Of a stretch of 64,000 nt of DNA, positions 45,975-52,771 are shown one piece after another (position 1 is the first letter of the stretch; every line of letters starts with the position of its first letter). Source of the DNA: Sphingopyxis terrae subsp. terrae NBRC 15098 (GTDB lineage: Bacteria; Pseudomonadota; Alphaproteobacteria; Sphingomonadales; Sphingomonadaceae). Position numbers and translations under genes: made by a program. Under the pieces are notes generated by a model. The model ran no database searches. It was not told the DNA's origin and saw only the letters and a list, made by a program, of their open reading frames with translations. The DNA is taken from contig NZ_BCZQ01000020.1 of the NCBI RefSeq assembly GCF_001598815.1, forward strand, positions 62,001 to 126,000, read 5' to 3'.

Positions 45975-48377
45975 GTGACAATTGAATGGAGCAGGCTGTC
46001 GGCATTGATCGACCGCACGCAGGACTTGTACGAAGAGGAGCGCGAAGCCGAACTGGCCGCTGCCGACCCGATACTCGCGGCCGAAGCCCGGAAATTCCTG
46101 GCCCGCATGGAGGCCGCTGCGGATTTTCTGGAGCCAGCGCACGCATCCTGCGCGGCGAACGGATCGATCGATCCGGGTCCGCAGGTCGGCGACCGTTACG
46201 GCGCGTGGCGGATCGAGGGGCTGATCGGCAGCGGCGGTATGGGCTCGGTCTACGCGGTCGGCCGCGCCGACGGGGGGTTCGAGCAGGCCGGGGCGTTGAA
46301 GTTGATCCGGCGCGGCCCCGGGGTTGATGCCGAACGACTGGCCGCCGAGCGGCAAGTGCTTGCGTCGCTCGACCATCCGCATATTGCGCGCATTCTTGAC
46401 GGCGGCTTGGACGATGCGGGCAATCCCTGGATGGTGATGGAGCGCATCGATGGTCCGCCCTGCAACATCTGGTGCGATACCAATCAGGCGGACCTCGCGC
46501 GCCGGATCGCGCTCGTAATCGATGCGATCGGCGCGGTGGCGCGCGCGCACCAGGCGTTGATCCTGCACCGCGACCTCAAGCCCTCGAACGTACTGGTCGA
46601 CAGCGGCGGGCGCGCCCGCGTGATCGATTTCGGGGTCGCCAAGCAGATGGCGTTGCCAACTCAGACACAAAATCCGCTGCCGGTTTCGGCGCCCTACGCG
46701 CCGCCCGAACTGTTGACCGGCGCCCCGGTTGGCCCGCCGTGCGACGTCTATGGCGCGGCGGCGTTGCTCTATGAACTGGTGACGCGCAAGCCGCCCATCG
46801 AACTTGATGGCTTGCCCTTCGTGCTCGGCGTCGGGCGCATCCTCGATACCGCACCCAAGGCGCTGACGGCGCACCGCGACGTCGACATCCTTGCGGCTGC
46901 CCCGGACACTTTGGTTGCCGATCTGAACGCCGTGCTGGCGAAAGCGCTGCGCAAGGAACCGGCGGATCGTTACCCGACGCTCGAAGCCTTCGCGGCCGAT
47001 CTTCAGCGCGTGATAGACCGCGCGCCCGTGACCGCGCGGCGCGGCGAGCGCGGCTATGCCGTGCGCCGCCGCCTGTGGCAGTGGCGCTGGCCGATCGCCG
47101 CGGGCGTCGCCATCGCGCTGAGCCTGGTCGGCGGATTGGCGGCGACCCTGTGGCAAGCGCGCGAAGCCTATGCCGCCCGCGACGCGGCGCTGGCCGAGGA
47201 AGAGCGATCGCAGGCGGTTCGCGAATCGCTCTATGTCATGTTGTCCGAAAGCGCCGACGTCGCTGGCGACGATGCAGACCGCCGCGATATACTCGAACAG
47301 TCGACCCGCCGGATCGTCGAGCGCTTCGCCCGCTCGCCCGCCGATCAGGCGCCGGTGCTGCACGCGCTGGGCGAGCTTTATTTCTACCTCGGCGATTACC
47401 GCGGGGCGATCACGGCGTTGCGGCCGGTGGTGACCGCCGGCGGTACGAACGGAATCGATCCCGAGACGCTTGCGCTTTCGCGATACGATCTGGCGCAGTC
47501 GCTTGTCCGCACCGGCGAAATCGAAGAGGCGCGGCCCCTGTTGGCGCAAGCGCAGCAATATTGGTCCAGCGCTCCCGACAAATGGCGCCACCGGCTCATC
47601 GACAGCCGGCTGCTCGAGGCGCAAATCATGCGCGGCGCCGATCCCTCGGCGGCGGCGGCGCTTCTCCAGAAAGCTACGGATGATCATGTCGCGATGCTGG
47701 GAACCGGCAATCGTCTGGCGGGCGTGTTCCAGAACAATCTGGGCGTCGCCTTGCAGGCGAGCGGTGACCTGCCGGGCGCACGGAAGGCGCTGCAACAAGC
47801 GCGGCTCATCTGGGCGCAGACGGGTCTGACAGATACGCCCGATGCCTTGAACACCGCGAACAATCTTGCGGCCATCGAGGTTTTGTTGGGGCATCCCGAC
47901 AAGGCCGCGCCCATTTTTGCAGAAGCTGTTCGCCTGCGCGAAAAGCTGTTCGGCGCGTCGGGCGGGACCGCTGCCTTGCTCAGCAATTATGGCAAGGTGC
48001 TCTTGCAACTTGGCGACGCCCCGAAGGCGCTTTCGCTGCTGGAGCGCGCCGAGCCGATGGCCGAACGCTTCGCCGGCGCGGGATCGATCCTGCATGTGTC
48101 GGCACTGGCGGGGGTATCCGAAGCCCATATCGCGCTGGCGGGCAAGGACGAAGCCTTGGCCGTCGCCCGGAAATCGGTGGCGGCGGCTGGCAGCGCGCCT
48201 ACGCCGCCGCGCGCCATCGCCCATATTGCGCTTGGCCGGGCGTTGGCTGCCAGCGGAGACAAGCCGGGCGCCCGGGCCGCACTTGGCATCGCCGAGCCGA
48301 TCGTCGAAGCGATGGGCGCCCCGGCGGCCCGCCTGAAACAGGGGATCGCCGACATCAAGGGGCTCTACCGCCTGTAG
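45975..48377 (+). CDS. Transmembrane Ser/Thr protein kinase with C-terminal TPR-like domain
   Basis: 800 residues from a GTG start after GCGGGGG. The kinase domain holds a Gly loop GSGGMG (85-90), Lys109 in AGALKLI, HRDLKPSN with Asp200 and DFG at 218-220. One membrane segment lies at about 372-393 (WPIAAGVAIALSLVGGLAATLW), and the outer half is made of TPR-like helices (ALGELYFYLGDYRGAITALRP and similar). So an outside signal would be passed to a cytoplasmic kinase. It is in one run with an ECF sigma of the ECF43-like type, the known partner of such kinases. Confidence 0.92.
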   Translation: MTIEWSRLSALIDRTQDLYEEEREAELAAADPILAAEARKFLARMEAAADFLEPAHASCAANGSIDPGPQVGDRYGAWRIEGLIGSGGMGSVYAVGRADGGFEQAGALKLIRRGPGVDAERLAAERQVLASLDHPHIARILDGGLDDAGNPWMVMERIDGPPCNIWCDTNQADLARRIALVIDAIGAVARAHQALILHRDLKPSNVLVDSGGRARVIDFGVAKQMALPTQTQNPLPVSAPYAPPELLTGAPVGPPCDVYGAAALLYELVTRKPPIELDGLPFVLGVGRILDTAPKALTAHRDVDILAAAPDTLVADLNAVLAKALRKEPADRYPTLEAFAADLQRVIDRAPVTARRGERGYAVRRRLWQWRWPIAAGVAIALSLVGGLAATLWQAREAYAARDAALAEEERSQAVRESLYVMLSESADVAGDDADRRDILEQSTRRIVERFARSPADQAPVLHALGELYFYLGDYRGAITALRPVVTAGGTNGIDPETLALSRYDLAQSLVRTGEIEEARPLLAQAQQYWSSAPDKWRHRLIDSRLLEAQIMRGADPSAAAALLQKATDDHVAMLGTGNRLAGVFQNNLGVALQASGDLPGARKALQQARLIWAQTGLTDTPDALNTANNLAAIEVLLGHPDKAAPIFAEAVRLREKLFGASGGTAALLSNYGKVLLQLGDAPKALSLLERAEPMAERFAGAGSILHVSALAGVSEAHIALAGKDEALAVARKSVAAAGSAPTPPRAIAHIALGRALAASGDKPGARAALGIAEPIVEAMGAPAARLKQGIADIKGLYRL

Positions 48378-48491
48378 CCGCGGGCGAACGCGACCGAATA
48401 GTCGCGCCGTGATGTCCGCTTTCGCTCTCCATTGCTGTTTTTCCTCCTGAGGCCCGCGCCCATGCGGCCGATGCCAAGGGAAGGACAGATC

Positions 48492-49061
48492 ATGGCAGTG
48501 ACACGCAGGAATTTCATCGCCGGGACCGCCGTGCTCGTCGCCGGCGCAACGAAAGCCACCGTGGCCTTTGCCAAGGGCGGCGGGACGATCGAGCTCGAAG
48601 TGGTCGGCGCGCGCCGCCTTGCCGGCATGTCGGGTGAAAAATTGCGCGCGGCGCTCGTGAAATCTGTGCGATTGCAATCGCGGCTCGAGCAGCCCGTTAA
48701 AATGCAGTTTCTCGCCGCGCGCCTCGTCGATGGCGAGATCGCCGACCTGTTCGCGTCGGACGGCTTCGAGCTCGCTTCCGGCGCGCAAGCCTTTCCGGGG
48801 GATATGCTGTTCCCGGGCGATATGCTGTTCCCGGGCGATATGTTTTTTCCCGGCGATATGCTGTTTCCAGGTGACATGCTTTTCCCTGGCGACATGTTGG
48901 TGCCGCCGGGCGAACCGCGCGCGGCACGTGGGCTGCTTGGCCGCGTCGCGAAGGACACGTTGCTGCGCGGCGGCGCCGGGAATGGCATCGTCTTCTTCGT
49001 GCTCGCCGAGACTCGCGCCGTGTCGAGCCGAGGGCTCGGTGTACCGACCCGGCGCGGCTGA
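48492..49061 (+). CDS. Twin-arginine protein with six FPGDM(L/F) repeats
   Basis: 189 residues. A twin-arginine style signal (VTRRNFIAGTAVLVAGA) points to export by Tat. Residues 101-136 hold six hexapeptide repeats, five FPGDML and one FPGDMF, encoded by six 18-bp units at 48792-48899 with silent differences. N-terminal to them is a small soluble domain (LEVVGARRLAGMSGEKLRAAL). The repeat is acidic and rich in Met, Phe and Pro. It is 4 bases from a flavoprotein gene. I recognise no family; a structural, metal-binding or modified-peptide role is possible. Confidence 0.75.
   Translation: MAVTRRNFIAGTAVLVAGATKATVAFAKGGGTIELEVVGARRLAGMSGEKLRAALVKSVRLQSRLEQPVKMQFLAARLVDGEIADLFASDGFELASGAQAFPGDMLFPGDMLFPGDMFFPGDMLFPGDMLFPGDMLVPPGEPRAARGLLGRVAKDTLLRGGAGNGIVFFVLAETRAVSSRGLGVPTRRG
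48792..48899 (+). repeat. Six tandem 18-bp units coding for FPGDM(L/F)
   Basis: The units (for example TTCCCGGGCGATATGCTG) are in frame with the protein. The first three are almost identical in DNA, the last three have many silent changes (TTTCCAGGTGACATGCTT). This suggests selection on the peptide, not just recent slippage. Confidence 0.95.
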
Positions 49062-49064
49062 GCG

Positions 49065-50039
49065 ATGCGCACCGCGCTGGTGATGGGCGACGGCCCGGCG
49101 GGGTTGCTGGCAGCCATCAGCCTGCGGCGCGCCCGTTGGATGACCGAAATCGCGCCCAGCCGCCGGGGCGCCCGCGCTCATCACGGTCACGTCCATCAGA
49201 TCGACTTCGCGACGATGGCGAAGATCGAGGCGGTTGCCGGGCAGGGGTTGGCCGGATGGTCCGCCGCCGATTTGCTCCGGATCGATGGCGCCGCGCCCCC
49301 GGTTATGACGCAAGCCCCGATCGTCGATCCCGCGGCGCTGGTCCACGCGCTGTCGCGGCGGGCGATCGAGCTCGGTGCAAAATTGGTCGAACCGCGCATG
49401 GCGATCCCCGTGGAAGACAAAGCCTTCGACCTGCTGGTCGACGCGAGCGGCAGCGCCGTTCTCGCCGGTCGTACCGCGGGGCTCGACGTCGCCATCGACG
49501 AAAGCGACGCGATCGACGAGTGCTGGACGTGGCGCGGGACGGCTGGCAGCGGCGACGATCGCTGGACGATCGCCGCGCGCGATGTGGCGGGTGCGGCAGG
49601 TCTCTGGCTGACGCGCGCCGTGGACGGGCGCTGCATGATGACCCTCCGATGTGCGGATTGCGGCGAAAGTCCCGTCTCGCCTTTCCGCCTCCTCGACAGC
49701 GTGATGCTGGCGGCCGGCCACGACTGGAGCCGCCGCATGGGCAAGATCGGCTTCGACCCCAATCCGGTGCGCCACCGGGCACCCTTCGCCCGGCGCGTAG
49801 AGGTCACGCGGTCGGCGGGCGGCCCGCCGCTGCTGCGTATTGGCGATGGCCTGATCCAGACCGCTCCGCGCTTCGGACAGGGGTTCGCCCAGATCGCCGA
49901 GCAGATCGAGCTTATGCGTGCCGCCTTGGCCAGCGGTTCCTCACCGGCGAGTGCTGTCGCCACCATCGAAGCCAGCGCCGACCGGCGCTGGCTCGCGGCG
50001 ATGATCGGCGCTGCTAGCGAGCCATTGCTCGCCGCCTGA
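49065..50039 (+). CDS. Small FAD-dependent oxidoreductase-like protein
   Basis: 324 residues. The N-terminal dinucleotide motif is GDGPAGLLAAISL (G8, G10, G13). A C-terminal block LLRIGDGLIQTAPRFGQGFAQIAEQIEL looks like the FAD-ribitol segment (DA ... P..GQG) of flavoprotein monooxygenases and halogenases, but the protein is shorter than those and the middle is not recognised. It begins 4 bases after the repeat protein's stop, which suggests that both act together. The reaction is unknown. Confidence 0.7.
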   Translation: MRTALVMGDGPAGLLAAISLRRARWMTEIAPSRRGARAHHGHVHQIDFATMAKIEAVAGQGLAGWSAADLLRIDGAAPPVMTQAPIVDPAALVHALSRRAIELGAKLVEPRMAIPVEDKAFDLLVDASGSAVLAGRTAGLDVAIDESDAIDECWTWRGTAGSGDDRWTIAARDVAGAAGLWLTRAVDGRCMMTLRCADCGESPVSPFRLLDSVMLAAGHDWSRRMGKIGFDPNPVRHRAPFARRVEVTRSAGGPPLLRIGDGLIQTAPRFGQGFAQIAEQIELMRAALASGSSPASAVATIEASADRRWLAAMIGAASEPLLAA

Positions 50040-50111
50040 GCCCGATGCGTTCCTCGGCGCCGGTGTGACCCAACGCATAGATATGAAAAGAATAATCCGC
50101 ATAATGGCGCC

Positions 50112-50636
50112 ATGCTTACCGATTCATCCGATTCGCTCGTGGCAACGCTCTATCCGCAGCTAAAGCGGCTCGCGCGCGACATGCATTGGCGTTACAGCGC
50201 CGGCGAAACGCTGCGCTCGACCGCGCTGGTCAATGAAAGCTTTCTCAAGCTGAGAAGCGCTGGCGGCTTTGCCGACGAGAAGCATTTCCTGCGCACGGCG
50301 GCGCGCGCCATGCGCCAGATTCTGATCAATCATGCCCATGCCCGTCTTGCCGCAAAACGCGGGGGCGGAACGCATGTTGCTACGTTCGAAGATGATCTGC
50401 CGGATATCTATTGGGAAAGCGACGAACGGCTGCTGGCGCTGAACGATGCGCTCGACCGTCTGTCACAAACGGCCCCGCGCCTTGCCGAGATTGTCGAATA
50501 TCGCTTCTTCGGCGGCTATTCAGAACAGGAAATCGGCAACCTGCTCGACATTACCGAACGCACGGTGCGCCGCGACTGGGCAAAGGCCAAGGCGTTGATG
50601 CAGATCGAGATGCAACAAGGCGATGGTATGGGCTGA
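50112..50636 (+). CDS. ECF sigma factor of the ECF43-like (TIGR02999) group
   Basis: 174 residues. Region 2 (LVATLYPQLKRLARDMHWRY ... FLRTAARAMRQILINHAHARLAAKRGGG) and region 4 (EIVEYRFFGGYSEQEIGNLLDITERTVRRDWAKAKALM) match this group. Instead of the acidic DAED of ordinary ECF sigmas, region 2.2 here reads LRSTALVNESFLKL, with Ser36, Thr37 and nearby Thr33. In characterised ECF43 members a kinase encoded next to them phosphorylates this Thr to switch the sigma on. The start ATG at 50112 is the first in frame. Confidence 0.9.
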   Translation: MLTDSSDSLVATLYPQLKRLARDMHWRYSAGETLRSTALVNESFLKLRSAGGFADEKHFLRTAARAMRQILINHAHARLAAKRGGGTHVATFEDDLPDIYWESDERLLALNDALDRLSQTAPRLAEIVEYRFFGGYSEQEIGNLLDITERTVRRDWAKAKALMQIEMQQGDGMG

Positions 50637-50787
50637 TGGGCCTGAGCACCGTCGGACAATTGGGACGGGCCTGCGATTGTCGTGCCCGGCGCATCAACGA
50701 TCGGTGCTGAATGCTCTTGGCAGATCGGAAGCCGATGACCGCCTCTCCTGTTCCCTGGTTGAAAGCCGCGTATTCGCAAACGGCCAA

Positions 50788-50817
50788 GGCCGCACTATTA
50801 TTTCGATAGTGCGGGCC
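50788..50817. terminator. Strong hairpin in the gap after the sigma gene
   Basis: GGCCGCACTAT (50788-50798) pairs with ATAGTGCGGGCC (50806-50817, one bulge) around a 7-base loop. There is no T-tract. The gap (50637-50906) between the ECF43-like sigma gene and convergent copC contains no other convincing signal. Confidence 0.5.
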
Positions 50818-50906
50818 ATTGAAGAGCAATCGTGGCCGACTGCGAACGGCCTCAAAGAGGGAGACCACGCCAAACCGACGCCATCATGAGTGCGTCGGCC
50901 ATCCTC

Positions 50907-51299
50907 CTATTTCACGGTGAAGCTGAATTCGCTGCCCATGCGGTGCGTATCGGCGCCTGCGGCCGACCATTTGACCGTGTAGGTGCCGGGGACGAGCGCG
51001 CGCTTCGGGGTGAGCGTCAGCGATTTGCCATCCTTGCCCATCGCGGAAGCGATGGCGATTTTCATCGGCGGATGGTCGGCCATGCCCGGCATGCCGGTCA
51101 TCACCAGTTCGGCTTTGACGGTCGAGGCGATCAGCTTTTCGCTGAATTGGAGCAGGATCGAGGTCACCTTGGCGACCTTGGCATTTGCTGCGGGGGTCGA
51201 TGCCACGAGCTTTGCATGGGCCATGGCGGTCGTCGGCGAAAGTGCCAGTGCCGCGGCGGCGGCGAGACCGGCGAGGGGGGAGAGCGAAATCTTGATCAT
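50907..51299 (-). CDS. copC: CopC-family periplasmic copper-binding protein
   Basis: 130 residues. The signal peptide ends at AMAHA, so the mature protein starts with His, as in CopC proteins where the N-terminal His binds Cu(II). Further CopC features are LVASTPAANAKV, a Met-rich TGMPGMADHPPM and VKWSAAGADTHRMGSEFSFTV. Start ATG at 51299 follows GGAG. It is divergent from the sensor/sigma operon, and a sigma-type promoter element (51331-51357) lies 32 bases before it. Confidence 0.9.
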   Translation of the reverse strand: MIKISLSPLAGLAAAAALALSPTTAMAHAKLVASTPAANAKVAKVTSILLQFSEKLIASTVKAELVMTGMPGMADHPPMKIAIASAMGKDGKSLTLTPKRALVPGTYTVKWSAAGADTHRMGSEFSFTVK

Positions 51300-51330
51300 A
51301 AAAGGCTCCAATCACATGGTCATGTTGCTA

Positions 51331-51357
51331 ATACGCATGGTGATACCGCAGCCCTCG
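51331..51357 (-). promoter_or_regulatory. Predicted ECF-sigma promoter of copC
   Basis: Reading on the minus strand: GAGGG (51356-51352), then 14 bases, then TGCGTAT (51337-51331). One of four 27-base elements with the same spacing in this cluster. It is 32 bases from the copC start. Confidence 0.85.
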
Positions 51358-51390
51358 AAGAAAAAGGATCGGGGCGGCTTTGGGAGAGGG

Positions 51391-51417
51391 TGAGGGGTGC
51401 GGCGTTCGCGTGCGTAT
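51391..51417 (+). promoter_or_regulatory. Predicted ECF-sigma promoter of the anti-sigma/sensor/sigma operon
   Basis: GAGGG at 51392-51396, 14 bases, then TGCGTAT at 51411-51417; 31 bases before the first start codon. It suggests that the sigma gene controls itself, the usual plan for ECF operons. Confidence 0.87.
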
Positions 51418-51447
51418 CGCCTTATTGAAAGGACCGGTGAAAAGGTG

Positions 51448-51714
51448 ATGGACGTAGATATTCGGGAACTGAATGTGGGCGCGTTGCCGTCGGCGATCGA
51501 TGCGCTCGACGATCGCGTGCTCCTTGCGCTCTCCGTCCGCAAGGCCGAAGCCGCGGCGACGCGCCGCCTGATGGCGGTTGCGGCGCTCTTTTCGCTTGGC
51601 GGCGGAATGGTCGCAGGCAGCGTGTTCGTACCGAGCGCGGTTGCGGCGAGCCCGCTGACGCCGCTGATCCCCGCGAGCCCGTTGGCGCCTTCTACGATAT
51701 TGGATGCGCGCTGA
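51448..51714 (+). CDS. Small membrane protein, probable anti-sigma factor (CnrY-like)
   Basis: 88 residues. A cytoplasmic stretch of about 40 residues (DALDDRVLLALSVRKAEAAATRR), then one membrane segment (LMAVAALFSLGGGMVAGSVFV), then a short Pro-rich periplasmic end. Size, topology and position before a CnrX-like sensor and an ECF sigma gene match CnrY of the nickel/cobalt system, which holds the sigma at the membrane. Sequence similarity to CnrY itself is not visible by eye. Start ATG at 51448; it overlaps the next gene by 1 base (TGATG). Confidence 0.7.
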   Translation: MDVDIRELNVGALPSAIDALDDRVLLALSVRKAEAAATRRLMAVAALFSLGGGMVAGSVFVPSAVAASPLTPLIPASPLAPSTILDAR

Positions 51715-52154
51715 TGACCGCTGCGCGCCGGGCCGTAATCATCGGGTTCATTGCGTTTCTCGCGGCGGTCGCCGGTGTTTTCGTTGGCCGATTGCTTGTC
51801 GATACGCCGAAGCCGAGCGAGGCCGAACTGCACACGCTGTTGCACCGCGAGCTGACGCTTTCCGCTGACCAGGAAAAGCGACTGCAGGCGATCGAAGCGA
51901 AGTATTCCGGACGGCGCGAAGCGCTGGAGCTCGAGATGCGGGCGTCGAACATTCGTCTGGCGCAGGCGATCGAGGCTGAGCATGGCTATGGTCCGCGCGT
52001 GACCAAAGCGATCGACGAAACGCATGAGGTGATGGGCGAATTGCAGAAGGAGACGCTCCGTCACCTCTTCGCGATGCGCAGCGTTCTCGATCGCGATCAG
52101 GCCGCGATGTTCGACAAGGTTGTGGTCAAGGCGCTGACCGCCGATGCAAGGTGA
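51714..52154 (+). CDS. CnrX-like periplasmic metal sensor
   Basis: 146 residues. An N-terminal membrane anchor (RAVIIGFIAFLAAVAGVFVG) is followed by a four-helix periplasmic domain. Candidate ligands are H40 and H44 in LHTLLHREL, E61 in AIEAKYS, H117 and M121 in RHLFAMRSVL. These have exactly the same spacing as H42, H46, E63, H119 and M123 of CnrX, the Ni/Co site, shifted by two. It probably signals metal to the anti-sigma upstream. Translationally coupled to both neighbours (TGATG and GTGA). Confidence 0.85.
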   Translation: MTAARRAVIIGFIAFLAAVAGVFVGRLLVDTPKPSEAELHTLLHRELTLSADQEKRLQAIEAKYSGRREALELEMRASNIRLAQAIEAEHGYGPRVTKAIDETHEVMGELQKETLRHLFAMRSVLDRDQAAMFDKVVVKALTADAR

Positions 52155-52714
52155 CGGGTGATCTTTCGCAATGTAGCGACCGCGATCTCGCGGCGCTCGC
52201 GCTTTCCGGTCGGCAGGATGCGTATCGCGAGTTTCTGGCGCGCTATAAAATTGCCGTTTTCCGCCTGATCCGCAGTAATGTGGGTGACGATAATGAGGCG
52301 ATGGACCTGACTCAGGAAAGTTTTGTTGCGGGTTTCGCGGCGCTCGCCCGTTATGATGGCGAGCGGCCGTTCCGCCTCTGGATATCGCGCATCGCGCTCA
52401 ACAAATGCCGCGACTGGGCGCGCCGCCGTGCGGTCCGGTCCTTCTTTACGCGCGCGCTGCCGCTTGAGGCGGCTTACGATGTTGCCGGCGACAGCCCGGC
52501 CGTCGAAACCGAGGCCGCCGATCGCGCCGAATTGGCTCGGGTCCGGAAGGCGATCGCCGATCTGCCGTCCAATCTTCGCGAGGTTATCGTGCTGCGCGGC
52601 ATCGAAGAGCTCAGCCAGTCGGAGGCGGCGGAGATGTTGGGCGTCAGCGAGAAGGCGATCGAGACGCGCCTCTATCGGGCGCGCGGCAGACTGCGCGAGA
52701 TGCTCGGCGAATGA
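52151..52714 (+). CDS. ECF sigma factor of the metal-resistance cluster (CnrH-like)
   Basis: 187 residues, with ordinary ECF features: region 2 with the acidic DNEAMDLTQESFVAGFAALARYD and region 4 with LPSNLREVIVLRGIEELSQSEAAEMLGVSEKAIETRLYRARGRLREML. GTG start overlaps the sensor stop (GTGA). Four matching promoter elements lie in the cluster, one of which overlaps the end of this gene, so I expect it to drive copC, its own operon, copA-copB and the TonB receptor gene. Confidence 0.9.
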   Translation: MTGDLSQCSDRDLAALALSGRQDAYREFLARYKIAVFRLIRSNVGDDNEAMDLTQESFVAGFAALARYDGERPFRLWISRIALNKCRDWARRRAVRSFFTRALPLEAAYDVAGDSPAVETEAADRAELARVRKAIADLPSNLREVIVLRGIEELSQSEAAEMLGVSEKAIETRLYRARGRLREMLGE

Positions 52715-52738
52715 GGGGCGCATGCGGCGCGTGCGTAT
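52712..52738 (+). promoter_or_regulatory. Predicted ECF-sigma promoter of copA-copB
   Basis: GAGGG at 52713-52717 (overlaps the sigma stop codon), 14 bases, then TGCGTAT at 52732-52738, 33 bases before the copA start. Same 27-base layout as the other three elements. Confidence 0.85.
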
Positions 52739-52771
52739 GGTTTTACAGGTTCGACAGGAAGAAGCGGGATT

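Noticed and set aside
48792..48899. CRISPR-like tandem array
   Set aside because: Units are contiguous 18-bp coding repeats without spacers, in frame within a protein gene.
45504..49775. A 1423-codon open frame on the minus strand
   Set aside because: It lies antisense to the kinase, repeat protein and flavoprotein genes, is rich in Arg/His/Asp as expected of antisense reading in high-GC DNA, and shows no domain.
52195..52221. TGCGTAT inside the metal sigma gene as a further promoter
   Set aside because: The upstream GAGGG is absent at the fixed spacing.
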